A stretch of 64,000 nt of DNA from Echinostoma caproni (GCA_900618425.1 UZAN01039575.1:22178-86177), one strand, 5' to 3'. Numbered from the stretch's first letter, positions 14,220 to 27,989 are shown. Made by a program: numbers and translations. The notes: generated from the sequence alone by a model not told the origin.

Positions 14220-17200
14220 CTTTCGATTACTCCGAAACTACTCTTCCTAAGTTTTAGAACCTAAAACACGACATCGCACACCACTTTTTCTGGATCCCTT
14301 TTCTGATAATTCTACCTAGAACCTTAAAAAAAATCCCCATTACTAAAAACTTCATAAACATTTGGTTTACACTGTTCTTTTTAAAGGTTGTGTTCCTGTC
14401 GTTAGTAATCAGTCAATCACGTCAACACTCCACCACCCATCGAAATCCCATCAGTCGTAAGCTACAGACTCTGTGACTATGTTCATCAATATCTTAGTTG
14501 ATATATATGCACGTAATTCAAACAAATGTTTTTTTTCGTAGTGCCTAATTTAGTAGTTGAATCTTCATTTTATCGTTGATGCTTTTTTGCACTATGGTTC
14601 CCGCGGAATCCAATAAATTAATGAGGATATCCATGCAAAATATACAAATTAATATCAAAGAACGAACGTTACTGCAAAACGGGTCTTCATTTTACCTATG
14701 AAAACACTTATGGCTGTACCTAAAACATGAAGATCACACAGATTATTGCTGCTGACTTTTGTTTCAGTGTACTTCAAATGGTTTACTAAAAGCTTTTTTT
14801 CGGTAGTGTTTCTTTTGAGTAATTTAATTGTGTAAAGTCAGAAGAAATAGTTTGTGAATAGGTGCCTGATGGTACGTCTGCGGATGAAGTAGTAGGACCA
14901 GGGGATTTAAGGATGATTGAAAAGTAAATGAATGACTCAGGCTGTGTCCCACAGTACAGTTATAGCACAATATCCGTCAAATTAGCAGTTTTGTGATTTT
15001 TAATGAACTCTGTATTTTGCTTTGATGTCACATGGCTGGTTTATTGCACCTCCTATATATGAACAATCACAAATGACAAATACTGTTTCGATGTAAAATC
15101 TATTCATTTCAGATCCAATCAAGTTCACAGCAATTTTCAATGCATTTCAGAGGTCCAGAGAACGTGTTCGACATAACCGATGTTCATATAACTCGTTTGA
15201 TTGTCTATCTTAAATGCGACAATTCAGGTGGAGAACAGCTTAGAGACAATAGTTCAGTGGACCTCAGTTTATATGCTCATATATTGCTGAATTTATTTTA
15301 CCATTATCTAATCGTGGATGCAGTATTTATTTACTTTTTCAGTTCCAAAGAATTTCGGGTTGAAAGTTGATACGATGTAGTTTAAGTATGTCGTCTGGGA
15401 ACAACTGCAGGCTGTGTGCATATTTTGAACAATTTAAAGCTGATGCAAATATTGTTCTACAACTCAGGGGAGCAGTGCTGGCCAAGCCCTAAAAAATTAC
15501 CGCTTTTGCCTCATGTACACAAGTTCTGTCATCAACTTTGCATGACATTTAACATTTTATTCATGTATAGTTACACCAGAGTAGTTTCAAGTCCAATATA
15601 TTGTTCTTACCCCGAGCTGGCTGTGAAATTGTCTGTTTACAAAAAAAATGCGAGAAAACAAAAACATAATGATGGTTTGTTAATAAAAGATATGAAAAAA
15701 GGACACTGTCATTATTTGAATCCATCGGAGAACATCTAAACTCAGCAATAGGCTGTGCCATTTAAAATGTTCTGTCGCAATATTTTGCTCGAGGAATGAA
15801 GCTCTTTTGGGAAAAAATGAAAAAGAAATTAGTTCATGCAAATTATTCATACTAGCGACAGTTATTAAATATTTTTTAGTTTGTGCGATGATAATGGAAT
15901 AGATTCATTAGTAAACTTCGAAGTGCTCAGCGTGTTACTAGAATCAGTGCAAGTAATTATGGTTTTTTACTGAAGCACGCTACGACAAAGACATTTGAAT
16001 GATTTTCTTGTTGGTTTTGTTGGTCTTGATTACAATTCACTCAATAAAAAATCTGTTAAAAAGGAAGGAGTGTGAAACTGATAATAAAGGTGAAAATCAT
16101 CCTAAAGTTTGAATGGGAAATCCTTGAACATAGGTCAGAGCAAAGCCACTGAAAGTTCGTCTTTGAAGTGATGAAATACTCACCGGTTCTTTCTGTTCTC
16201 TTAATAGAGATAAGTAAGTTCAGACGAAAAAGACAGCTTTTTCGCCTGAAATATCATTGACCAAGATCGACGGTGAGTGTGAACAAATAAAGTATAATAA
16301 ACGCGTGGAATTTTTGCAAAGTGTCTATGACACGATTTATGAGCGTGAACGGTAAAAGCCGTGAAATAAGTACCATACGTTAGACTACATAGTTTAAGTC
16401 AACATTCTAATCGTTCCTTTTTGATTGCAAACCGAATTGATGGAAATACTGGAAACATTATGCTCCATATAAATGTTTCATTTATTGTATCTTCTACATA
16501 ATTGGGATGAATCATCTAGATATTATTCATTTATGAAATCCACTTGTTCAACGTTTTGATGGCCATAGTTTCAAACGGCATTTCTTTTAAAACGATGGCA
16601 CAATAAAATTCATATTTGTTTATCATCCCCATTTGCCTCCACGTGTATAATTTAACACTAATGATGATGCTCCGCAAAATACCAAAATTATTGTCAAAGT
16701 TTTTCACTCTTTTAAATTACTTTTTGAAGAGATACATTCCAAACCAATTAACGTTCTGCTGTAATTTAACAGGCAAATAGGGTAATTTCAAATACCAGAT
16801 AAAGGAACTTTACTCAATGATTCAGTATTCTCATTTTTTAATAATTGTTCTGGAAAATTATTCGTCCGGATTATGGGAATGATGAGTTCTAAAGGTATAG
16901 AAACCGAGCCTGATGAGCGAACTCATATTTTATTTTTATTCCTAAAAAAGAGATAAGAAAAGCTAGATCACAATTTTGCTTGATAAATTTAAGCAAAACA
17001 ACCTGTAATTTGTTTTATTCCTCCTTTGGGTTAGAACTCATGGCACTCTGAGGGCACCTTCGGTTACAGTTAAATATTTACTGTAAGATCAAACCCGAGC
17101 AAGCTCCAAAACGTCTGTTAAAGCGACCGAACATATGAGTATGTGCTCTTGATGTAGCGTGATCTTGATGTAACGCCATTTCTTCGATGTTTGGTAAATC

Positions 17201-20200
17201 TGGTCACATCTCAATTGCCTCATTAATTTTCATCACTCACTGTGAGCAAACATTTGAATTGATCCTTCAGTTTCCCAGAAGCGGCTGAATAAAAAGGTTT
17301 GTAAACCATGTAAACCAACCACAGTGAAAGTCCTATTTTCTTTCGGTGGCTATTCAATTTTGGGGCCGATGAAACGATTTTGTTACTTTTTGAACATGAT
17401 CGCACTGGGGTGCCATTTTCTTGGACAAAGTATTCTTTATCGCTATCTCTGATTAGCTTCTGCAATGAGTCCTTTCAAATGGCGTTTCGATGGATAATCG
17501 AAGATGTTGCTGTCTTGTCTTAGATGAATCCCTTTTCGATTTATGTGAAACTCATATTTTACCGCACTGTGCTAATGAATCGCTGTAAAAGACACATACA
17601 TTTTAAAAATGTATCGAACACTTGTGCGCTGATCAGCTTCAATCGATGATTTTAGGCAGTTACTATCACGGTCATCTGGTTAAAGTAAACATGAAACTAA
17701 CTATCTGAGTTGGCCCGGTATGCTGAATGGTTGGGCGAATTAAACAGTGACAAATCCATTCAGCAATATGCTGTCACGCTTACCATCAATTTCGACTCTA
17801 TCCTCAGTAGAGTTTTTCATCTTTTACTGTCGTTTTCTGTTTTTCCTCATCATTTGTCGGGCTGAAGCGTAAATCAAAAAAATTAACCGTTTGTTTAAAG
17901 CCCTAAATGCTCTGGCAATGAATGGTTCACTAAGTCTCTCAGTAGTTAACTCTCAGTACTACCCGACTAAGAACAAAGAGGTGAATGTTTAAATCGATAC
18001 AACAAGAAAGGTAGGAATCAATATAATCCCGGACGAGTATTGAGTATGCAATTATGAGACACACTTTGGCATTCGGCACGTCTAATATTATTATTATTAT
18101 TATTATTATTCACGTTCTCAACTCTCGGAAATCTGAAAATCAACTATAACTTTTAGATTCGGTGAATTTGAATTTGACGTTACAAGGATGAAGTGAAATC
18201 CGCTCTCTTTGGACAGTGAAGATTTAGTTGTGTGGTAATGGAGTTTGCATGTTCATCTGCCAGCTTTTCTTGTTTATTTATTACTGTTTGCTGAATCTAC
18301 CAACTGTGAAATTAGTGCATCAGTGAACTGAAAATTAAGGCATTCATTGGTTTAAACAATGCTTCATAAGTGCATTCTGAGGTGATTTTAGCAGTGACGT
18401 TCAGGTTATCGGGTCAAGTGACATCATAGACATATTCGATCTATTGATTGCTATTGTTTTTACTACTACCATCAATGCTAAGGATATGGCTGAATTATTT
18501 GGATTCGACATTCAATCAGGCATCTCTGTCCAATGAGTTTAATTTCTTTTTTATTATTTTTTCATCAATAGGTACTTACAAATGCCGGCACAGCAAAATA
18601 TCAGATAGTATAATCTTTATGGTGAATGCTAAATGTTGTATTTTGCACAAAAGATTCCACATGCACAACATACCTAGCCAGTATTAGTAAACTTAAAGTT
18701 GTATATGTGTTTTTCATTGTGCAATAGCTTATTTGCAAGCATCATGTGATTATGCGTTCATGTATGGTAAAAATCAATCAAAGTGACATTGCTATTGAAT
18801 AACCCCCTATTTATGCATCCAAAGTCAACAGGTATTCTGGTGCCTATGCTTCCTCAGTTATCACATTTACATATTTCTTCACTTATTTGGTAAGTTTATT
18901 CAATAGCTTGCTTTTCCGTATCGAACACCACTGGACTAAATGGAGCTCACTTCCATCGTGCGTCAGAAAGATGGATGAAGTGTGGAATAAATTCAACGTC
19001 TTTTCGTTGATCACAAGCACCGAGTTTTTCTTCTGTTTTTAGTCTTTGATGATTAAAGATAGAATTAGATACCAGTGATATCCCACGCATTTAATGGTCT
19101 TTCAATTCATGGTATACATTCGATAAACTATCACCGCCAGTTTAAAGTGAGCAAATAAATAATTGTTTTTGGCAAAGGTAAGGAATTGGTGATCGAGCGG
19201 ATTACAACGTCTTATTGATCTTCGCTTAAAAAGACAAAAACCTTCACCTTGAATTCTCACGTGTTTATTTTCTGACTTCAATCACCTACTGTCTCCTCCT
19301 GGAACATGGATTAAGCCGTTGTTGTATAAGAAATAGGTGAAAGTAAGCAGAAATCATTTCTCTGTAGTAACTACCGTTTCTATACGACCTTTTTCATAGA
19401 TTTCGGTCAGTTTTACTAATTTTATGGAATAATTTACACCTAAGTTACTGGCTTTGGTCGCTGTTTTGGCAACACATTGGGCACACGCTGCAAAGAAACT
19501 TTACGCGAGTAAATGGTAAATAACACCCGCGTTCCGTTGCTCACGACAGCTAGTTTTATCATCCAGTGTCTCCGTCTTTCGATTAGGCTGGTTGCAAGAT
19601 CCTCATCCGGGAAGATAGTCGGGACCGAATTGACCAAGTTGCTTAGCTAAGGCTCTCTCATTTGCATGCTGCGCAATTCTCTGACCATCGATAACTTCCT
19701 TATAATTGGAATCTACCTAAAAACCATTTTACTTCGAAGAAGATTAAGGGGTGAAATGCGCAATTCACGACCAAACCTTTGACTTGAAAGCTTGACCGCG
19801 ACAAACTACTACCGTCCGGGCGACTTCAGCGTGACCAATCAGGTTATCCTTGCTCAAGTCAAACACATCGATTGAGCAGTGAAATTGGAACCTACCACTG
19901 CAAAATGCAAGCAGATTTTCGCCGTAAACAAAGTAAAGAATGGAATCAATTTGACATTTACTTGGAAATACCTTTGACTTCAGATACGGGAACTGTAAAC
20001 TGCGTCAAAGCTAATGTGAAATCTACCCTGATGCCATTGTTTAAAAGGTTAGCCTTTTGAGAAAAACGGCAAGGCGGAGACTACAATTGAATCTTCAGAG
20101 GGTCTCATAAAAGTAAAGTTTCAAGTCGATTTTACAACTTTACTTTGCTTTTGGAAACTCCAACTCCGGTGCTCATTCTCAGCGCTAGGTTCGATGCCCC

Positions 20201-22650
20201 ACGGACCTCGTAAAAATTATCTATCACCCCCCCTCCATTTTGTGTTTCTATGTGGTGGTCTAATACTTCATATCACAGTGCTTTATTGATAGATTCCTAG
20301 TATATTGAATAATGATATACTTTGCTTTTGGTAGAATAATGCAAAGTACCATCGCGAGTTTTGATGATGTTCAGTAATTGTCTTTATGCTCTTCAAAATG
20401 TGAATTTTCAGCTACTAATTGACCGACTTGACCTAAAAATCAGATAATATACTAATAGGTGCAAAGCCAAGCACAGTGGTATACAAATAAACACAACACA
20501 TTCGCCAGTTCAGATGCCACTCGGTCGGTATTCCGGAGCAAAGGACTTAAAAGATAACATGACAGCAAGTAAGTAAATGGGCATAACTACGAGTTGTGTA
20601 AGTGAGTAAAAACGAGTAAGACGCATTTGGGGAAATCACGGTAAAGTGGATGTCTGTAGATTACGAAATCTCATCGGAACCATTTAGCGCATAATCAAGA
20701 ATGCCAAGAGTCAAGGGGATTATTTTCATCATAGTGTGAAGCAAGAAGCAAAAAATATTAATCTAGTATATTTTTTAAAACCTACAATATTATCCACCTC
20801 CATGAAGTCAATTCTAGATGGTCGTGGGATGAATAAAACGGCAAACTCAAAGATCACATATTCTCTTTTTTATTTATCTGCAAAAAAATGATATGTGAGA
20901 ACCATTTATTTAAGAATCCTTCAAACACACCTTACTGTAATGACGTCAATTTGCTCTAGCACAAAAATGGTGGTTGATAGTTGAAGCTACTTTAGGACAT
21001 TACCAACATGAAAAGTTGAGTGGCCGTTACGAGATTTAGATAAGTAATCTCAGAATCTATGTCTCTGTGAGCATACACCGTTTAACTTTAATTACATCTA
21101 CTGACAGTGGTTTGTGGCCTAATTGTTTAATTATCATGGATTTTAAGTAGGGTCGATAATAGTAATCGGGAGGATTTCATGATGCACTTACTCTTTTTAC
21201 GTTATCTTTGCAATTCACTTAACTTAGGAGACCGGGATGACCCAGTTGTTCGTTTTACTATCAGCATCGCGATTTCTGCATTCCGCTCTCACATATATCA
21301 AATGAACGTTGAATCTCAGCCTCAAGTTGCATGTATCAGATACGAAATAGATCAGGAGAACCTATAACGTTTTGCCCAGTCAAAAATCTTTCAGTGTGTT
21401 TCATCTTTGAATTGTTAAGTGGCGTCATTTTACAATTTGGCTTTCACGCTAGAAAGGTATTCAAATGATCCAGTCATACACGGACCGACGTATTTTGTGT
21501 TTACCTTATCTTCGCAGTGTTTCAATTTGATAGAACTTTGAAGTATAGAAAAATAGAGGTGAAACAAAATTGAAATGAATATTCAGAGCAACTCGAGTTT
21601 TTGCTGTTTTCTGCAAAGCTTATAAATTGGTTATTTTTAGATATTTTCAATGACTATGAGAATTACAGTCATGCGTTTATCACCTTTTACGTATTCACTC
21701 ATCTAATATGATACGGGTAATTTGGATAACTTTTAAACCTGCTCGTTGAACCGATCGGCTTGGTGTGAACAGTATGACTTACCTATTCCAGCCCACCCAG
21801 AAAAACAGTTTGAAATCTCAGTTCATAACTATAGAGGAAGAATCAACTAAACTTTTGCAGCAAATAAAAGTCATGGACATAAAGAGCGTGCTCTTCAGAT
21901 CCTCGAAAGATTTAAAACCCGAGTTCTTCACAATACAAACTTCAGCTCAATAAAAAAGTATTGGTTTGTTTGTTCAGTAAAAGTACAACCCACCAAACAC
22001 TGGTGATGGTTGCCCTGTCTATGTGGCAGATGTCACATTTTTCAGAAGAATCGGAAGGATTGCGTGCAGTTTTCTAGTGTCGAATGAATTCGCTTATTCA
22101 TGCTCATGTAAAAGCGAGAGAACTGTAAAAGAGACTAGAATGAGCGTCATGTGACCAAAGGTCTTTGAACAGTGGTACATCGGAATTATAGATTGAACGA
22201 AGCTCTTAAATTCTTTTGGTCATTTTGCCATTTATTTCAGTCAGTTTTTATTGAAAACAATGCGATGAGAAGGGATCAATAAAAGGGTAGTCAAGCGATG
22301 CAAATGGAGGGATTTTACGCGATTNTACGCGATTTCCAAAGCCTGAACCATTGTTCAGTTTTTGTGTGAATTATATGAGTTCAAATTGATTGATTTTGGA
22401 ACCAAAATTTCTTCAGGAGGGTGAGATCAGTAATATAATCTAATACAGTACATTCGAAATGAACACACTTGGAGCGTCGGGGTAAAAAGCTTACCGTGAT
22501 ATTTGCAGAATCATAAGCAGTATCAAACAATAGTTAGGCAGTTATAATTAGTTACACTTAGACTATTCTGCTTCATTATGGTATTAATTAAGATCACAAT
22601 GATTTTACTGGGGAGTGTTAGTAGTACTTAAATGTCACTAGTGGGAATTA
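14220..22650. other. Gene-free stretch downstream of netrin
   Basis: No gene is recognised on either strand. Minor features are an (ATT)n microsatellite at 18086-18110 and a perfect 11-bp inverted repeat at 20110-20120 / 20136-20146. A single N at 22325 sits between two copies of TACGCGATT. Confidence 0.45.
18086..18110. repeat. (ATT)n microsatellite
   Basis: About eight uninterrupted ATT/TTA units. Confidence 0.9.
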
Positions 22651-22652
22651 CA

Positions 22653-23078
22653 NNNNNNNNNNNNNNNNNNNNNNNNNNNNNNNNNNNNNNNNNNNNNNNN
22701 NNNNNNNNNNNNNNNNNNNNNNNNNNNNNNNNNNNNNNNNNNNNNNNNNNNNNNNNNNNNNNNNNNNNNNNNNNNNNNNNNNNNNNNNNNNNNNNNNNNN
22801 NNNNNNNNNNNNNNNNNNNNNNNNNNNNNNNNNNNNNNNNNNNNNNNNNNNNNNNNNNNNNNNNNNNNNNNNNNNNNNNNNNNNNNNNNNNNNNNNNNNN
22901 NNNNNNNNNNNNNNNNNNNNNNNNNNNNNNNNNNNNNNNNNNNNNNNNNNNNNNNNNNNNNNNNNNNNNNNNNNNNNNNNNNNNNNNNNNNNNNNNNNNN
23001 NNNNNNNNNNNNNNNNNNNNNNNNNNNNNNNNNNNNNNNNNNNNNNNNNNNNNNNNNNNNNNNNNNNNNNNNNNNNNN
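22653..23078. other. Assembly gap (426 N), probably artefactual
   Basis: The 26 bases before the gap (22627-22652) and the 26 after it (23079-23104) are identical. This is what is seen when two contigs that overlap by their ends are scaffolded apart. The N run carries no information, and open frames across it are meaningless. Confidence 0.9.
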
Positions 23079-23549
23079 CTTAAATGTCACTAGTGGGAAT
23101 TACAAAGTGGACAGTGTTGTCATCTCACTGTTTTAGGTGACAAAGTTGATACAAATTTCCCCTTGATCAGTGATGAATTTTATGCAAACCACGAATTAGT
23201 CTCGAGAGATGGTCTATCTCCTTGAATAAATCAACTAAGAGGATAACTATAACTGCACGGATTCTTTATCTCATAACATCTCAAATCAGAACTGGTGTAG
23301 ATATAGCGACAAATGAGTCAGCTGTCACTTGAATGCTGGGCTACTAACATAAGAAAATAATCCAGTTTACACTAAGGAGAACCAGTTACCTTTAACGGGG
23401 GTCGATACATAGTTTTATGCACTTCATTCAAACCAAAGTCACTTTTACTGGGAACCTGTTTATAATGTGTATTATGTGCTGTTTCAAATTCAAAAATTTG
23501 TTGAGAAATGGAAATCCGACTGAATACGCTTGATTTATCAAGAAACCCT

Positions 23550-23860
23550 TTTTACTGCATAGGGAGAATGTGTCGTGTATACAGCAGATGGTGCGTGAAC
23601 TGTAGAGCTAGGGAACAGTGAACAGCTGTTTTGACTGTGTTGGGTCTCGTCAGCAGTGCAAATCCATCGACCCAATTGGGGATCGTACTCAGAACCTCAC
23701 AGACAGAACGCAAGAATTTAGCCACTCGGTCACCGGTTAGCTGATTGGACCGGTTTTCATTTTGGCCCAATGCATCTTTGCGAGCTTGTTGTGGGCATAG
23801 CGCTTCGCTCATCTCAACACTAGCCTCCGAGTTAAGACTCAGTTGGAAACTTTCACAACC
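23550..23860 (-). repeat. Hammerhead-like SINE, copy C, with tRNA-like head (most complete)
   Basis: Read on the minus strand, a leader (about 23860-23735) ends in a tRNA-like head with an A-box-like segment, GTGACCGAGTGGCTAA (from 23733), and a degenerate B-box-like GAGGTTCTGAG / ACGATCC. After GTCGATGG comes GCACTG, CTGACGA (23653-23647), GACC, a loop, GTC, AAAAC (23632-23628), AGCTGTT and CACTG. The tail contains CCCTAGCTCTACAG, TTCACGCACCATCTGCTG and TACACGACACATTCTCCC. The core CUGANGA is intact, since position 7 is variable in hammerheads. The G of GAAA is A, and the cleavage triplet GUC is GUU. The 118-codon open frame across it is incidental. Confidence 0.65.
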
Positions 23861-23864
23861 TGCA

Positions 23865-24815
23865 TGTGAGCATTGAAGGATTATTTTATCGGTCGAACAA
23901 TAAATCACCCAAAATTAATGTTCGTCCACATTACATGATTGTTTGAAAGTACTGTTTTTGGGCTATAAATAATTACTTTAGAATTTAACAGCATTTTAGA
24001 ACACATATGCATATAGAATGAATTTCCTTATTACGCAGATTGCAATGCGTCATGTGTCTATGTATATTCAAAACCGCAAGCATGGTTGCCTACTTAAATG
24101 GCCCAGCATACTCAAGGCACTGGCCTTGAATCATCAACGGTTTTATTCGTTCATACATCACAAGACAATAGAATGTCGCAATTAGTTATGTGATGGATGA
24201 AAGATGAACACAAAAACAGAAGTAAGAATAAACGAATGAACACGGGCAGTAATCAAATACATCCGCAGTACAAGTTCACAACAGGAAAAGGAAGCAATGG
24301 TGATCATTGTATGTGAGTGTGTATGTGATCCAAAACGACCATACATGACAAACATGTCCGGGGTGATCCTTTGCAGCTTGTGTGCTTATGCATTTCAAAC
24401 TTCATATATGATGCCAATGCGCTCTTATTCGGGGAGGACGGAGCAAGGGATCGTAAACAGAAACATAAATGCAAACGAGAATTATTGCCTCAGTATCTGC
24501 CTGACTGAATGAAGAACTGAATAAAGGATTTCTCTACTGAACTGCTGCATGTGGTTTACGCTCACACCGCTTCAACAATAAGAACATTCAAGCATATAGA
24601 TGGGAGACAGAGAGTGAAATCAAAGTTGAAAGAAGCCATTGTTCGTTAAGTTAAACAGTATAGCCGATAGGAGCAAAGTCATGTTACAACATAACAACAT
24701 ATATAAGAATAATAATCATACCAGTAGTGCTACGTTGTTCGTACAAATGACCTGGGATTAGAGATCGTGTTGAAGAAGGAGGTAGCAAGGACTAATCTGT
24801 GATGCCATTTCTCGT
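23865..24815. other. Gene-free stretch below the netrin 3' end
   Basis: Nothing recognised. It is probably intergenic or distal 3' UTR sequence. Confidence 0.4.
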
Positions 24816-24817
24816 GT

Positions 24818-24842
24818 TTTATTTTCATTGCTTCATTTTATT
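24818..24842 (-). promoter_or_regulatory. Two candidate poly(A) signals of the netrin transcript
   Basis: On the minus strand AATAAA occurs twice, at 24842-24837 and 24823-24818, about 290-310 nt past the stop codon. Either would give an ordinary 3' UTR of roughly 300 nt. The region between them and the stop has no long open frame. Assignment is by motif and distance only. Confidence 0.5.
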
Positions 24843-25130
24843 TTGAACAAAATGCAAATAGGAGTTTGCAAACTGTTGTGTATAACAGATGGACAGCAAA
24901 GTACATAAACGTCACAAAATCATCGGATTGCGTAACACAGCAACACAGCTAGACAGGTGTTCTTGAGACGGGGAAAAATGAATTGACCGAAAAAACGATC
25001 CAGCGCAAAAGATAAATTCGAGCAGGCGGTACATCATACAAACGACAAAATGAGAGAAAAACATGTCAAAGAATAGTAAGTTCTCACCAATTTATGATTA
25101 GCTGAATTTTCGAAGAAAATCGTTAAGTGT

Positions 25131-25670
25131 TTAGTGTTTTGCATTATAATAACCCATATATGGGTGATAATACGTGAAGGCCGGTTGATCGCCTTGCGTT
25201 CGAGTCTGCAATGTACCGGGTCTGGAAACAAATCCATGATCGTTCTGTATTGCGGAGGATCGCATTCGTCCGTTCGACCCTGTGGACTGAGCAACTCGTG
25301 TTAAAGCCGGTGCTGATGATGCTGCTGGTGGTGATGGCGGCGGTGGTGGTGGCTTCGGCGAAGATGGCGGTACGTGTGGTACTACGACTGGCATTCCGTA
25401 ATCTCTTCGATAGACGTTTTGACCATTCGATGGCATTCGAGGATGAACTTGCTGGTCTATATGGGCAGAGAAATAACCTGGGGCGTTACGCAATCGTTGC
25501 ACCCGACGAAGGCGTGTTGTTCCGCCATCCTTATCGTCCTCGAGTGTATCACATTTACCTCGAGCTGCTCGTCGGAGAAATTTCGTCAGTCGACGACGCC
25601 AGGCCTCTCTCCAAGGCAGTACCACGCTTTGTTCATCTAGCATTAACTCCATACGATTTCCATTCGGAAC
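25131..25670 (-). CDS. Netrin terminal exon: end of NTR domain plus long C-terminal tail
   Basis: This exon encodes 179 residues and a stop. The acceptor is a T-rich tract ending AACAG, phase 0, and it matches the phase-0 donor of the upstream NTR exon. Residues 11-40 carry the end of the netrin NTR domain: SVVLPWREAWRRRLTKF corresponds to the vertebrate S-L-V-I-Q-W-R-D-x-W-x-R-R-L-R-K-F block and ends in the conserved G-K-C. Vertebrate netrins stop within a few residues of this cysteine. Here 139 more residues follow: an acidic patch (41-48), an Arg-rich stretch (51-61), a proline-rich segment (about 101-117, six Pro in a row) and a Tyr-rich end (167-175). The reading frame is intact. The tail has no recognisable domain, and its function is unknown. 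Confidence 0.9.
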   Translation of the reverse strand, partial: VPNGNRMELMLDEQSVVLPWREAWRRRLTKFLRRAARGKCDTLEDDKDGGTTRLRRVQRLRNAPGYFSAHIDQQVHPRMPSNGQNVYRRDYGMPVVVPHVPPSSPKPPPPPPSPPAASSAPALTRVAQSTGSNGRMRSSAIQNDHGFVSRPGTLQTRTQGDQPAFTYYHPYMGYYNAKH

Positions 25671-27331
25671 CTGTTAAAAATCCATTGCGTTAGGAATGAT
25701 TAGGATCTAAATACACGAGTTTTTCAAAAGGATTCACAGTATGAGAACAATATTGGTCTATTTGAATTATTAGAAACCAACTCAGGTTTCTAAACTTCTG
25801 AAAGACACAAGATGTAAAAAATCAAATAGGTAAGACCTGAAAGTCAGGACCAAAATTATCAGTTTATTATGTAGATCGGCAACTTTCGAACTTCTACGCG
25901 TTTTACCGTGATACTAAAGGTCATGCTATTTCAAACAATGATAAAACTGATTTGAGAGCATTACAGTGGGAACATTCGGAATAAGCACTTAACCCATGGT
26001 GACCAATTCGCAAGTATGAAATTGGAAACAGAAATATATTTTGGAATTAAAGGTAGTGTCACATAAGTTAGATCAACCTGATCGTCAGTGATAAAATTTC
26101 TTACATTGAATAAACTAAATTAGTCTGTACATGTTTCAGCTTTTCGGTCAATATCGATTGAAGGCGCTGTTTGTTAAACAAAGGAGAGCATGAAATTGTA
26201 TTTGTAAATTGTAACTTGTAATAGGCTGCCTCTTACGATGCATCGTCCATTAGACTGGAATGCGCGTTTTATTCTATTAAACGGACTTGCAGCTGCATAA
26301 TCATTGCCGCTCCCCCAATATTTGGTAAATTCAGTGCTATTGCATATATCATTTCCTAGTATCTCGCACACCAAAATTAGATAAACTAATTGGTGGTGTT
26401 TTCGGTTTGTCAGCTGAGGCAAAACACCCTTGCGTTTCAGTGTGCAAACATTTTACTGAAGGACTGCTGAATCTGCAATTTTGGTTGTTCCCCGCATGAA
26501 GGACAAAAATGTGTTTCAATGTTCAAATCAAGATTAACATTTGTTAAGAACCGTCAAAATGCTTGAGAACCTAGATGTTGATGGTACCAAGCACACGTCA
26601 ACTATATCCGCGGAAGTATAGTCAGATGTAGGTTTATACTTCATGTAGCTCTGTCATCTAATTGCTTGGTTGTGCACAAACAGACAGTGCTCTGACCCAG
26701 TGAGCGAAATGTTAGACCATTTGGGAGCCCACCAATCACATATAACAATGACTTACCTGATAGTGCCATGTGCAACTATGCTTGGGTGATAATCTAGGTT
26801 AACAGCATATCGCATATGCGCCAGGGCACATCACTGAAAATTTGAAATCCGTCTTTGATATTTTCTCTATCTACGGTGGCATTTCGTCCAAATGGATGTG
26901 GGTATTTGAAGTGATTCAAATTAGGATGGTTAAGGACACAAAAAGTCCGGTGTAGACTTCACAAATTCTCCTGCAAAACAGTGGTCACCCGAAAATGTGG
27001 AGTCATACAACTGCCGCAAAACACAGATTCAGTGCATGTGTACCACACACTTATGACCTGATCAATATCTGTTCTTACCACGCATTGAAATGGTCCTGGA
27101 TAGAACACTCTGAGGTAAGCGGGTCAAAAATCACGATTGATCATGGTAAGTGTGTAATTGTGACAGATAGCCAAACCTACTTGAAACGTTGGATCTGATC
27201 CCCGATTTATAAGAGCATTTAACAGGTCATCGTTTGTTTTTCTCGGAAGTTTCTGGCCTACAAACGACTGAGCATCGCAGAGGATAAAACCTGCCAACTA
27301 TTTTGTTTGCCAATTATGGCCAACAGTGACT

Positions 27332-27400
27332 CAAGCCGCTTGGCATAGTGGTTGCACACACGCCATTCATGTCTGGGGTTTGTATTTCACATCTCGATTG
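27332..27400 (+). repeat. tRNA-derived SINE head fragment
   Basis: CCGCTTGGCATAGTGGTTG contains an almost perfect RNA polymerase III A box (TGGCATAGTGG, 27341-27351). It is followed at tRNA spacing by GGGGTTTGTATTTCAC, a degenerate B box. It does not fold as a functional tRNA by eye. Confidence 0.45.
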
Positions 27401-27614
27401 ATTTAGTGAACATGTACCACGAATGAGTTTTCACAAAAGCGAAACTTGAATCAGATTCTTCCAAAGCCCATGGTTATTTGGATGAGCTGAAGAGCCTGTG
27501 TGAAGGTGAAATCTCTTTTTTTCATTTTACTTCCTTTTGTTGAATATACAAAGAATAAACAAGGAACATACAAAGATATATTAAAGGCTTCCATCAAACA
27601 AATAATAGGGAAAG

Positions 27615-27693
27615 CCAAGCGATTGGAGTGGAATTCGAACACACCTTCCCCGGGGTGATAACTTGGTCACTTTACCACAGTGTCATCATTACC
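27615..27693 (-). repeat. tRNA-derived SINE head fragment
   Basis: On the minus strand, GTGGTAAAGTGACCAAGTTA (A-box region) is followed by ATCACCCCGGGGAAGG and GTTCGAATTCC (B box, 27640-27630, one extra T). Spacing and order are those of a tRNA-derived Pol III promoter. It is on the strand opposite the neighbouring head at 27.34 kb, so these are separate insertions. Confidence 0.5.
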
Positions 27694-27989
27694 CTATCGT
27701 GATGATGGTCAAAATACATCAGTATTCATTAACGAGAAACTGTCTTATTATACGACTAAAAGTGGATGACCAAAGTGAGGTTTCACAATGGATTTAGGGT
27801 AAGAGGGACCAATCATTTGTAATAATCTACTGTGAATAGTGAAGACACTTGTTCGTCTTTGAGATTACATCTTGTCTTTGAGCCTTGTTAACATCAAATT
27901 GTGAGTGTTTCACTTTTATGTGAGAGTTTGGAGGATTTATCATAATCACGTTACATGGAACCAGCTTGTAATATTTCAACCGAGTGATA

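Noticed and set aside
22632..23093. Open frames across the N run (also at 44471-45092)
   Set aside because: Unknown bases contain no stops by default. There is no real coding evidence.
23552..23908. 118-codon minus-strand frame
   Set aside because: It coincides with the repeat copy C and its leader. There is no protein family signal.
25211..25693. 160-codon plus-strand open frame
   Set aside because: It is the antisense shadow of the GC-richer terminal netrin exon. The minus-strand frame has NTR homology and proper splicing.
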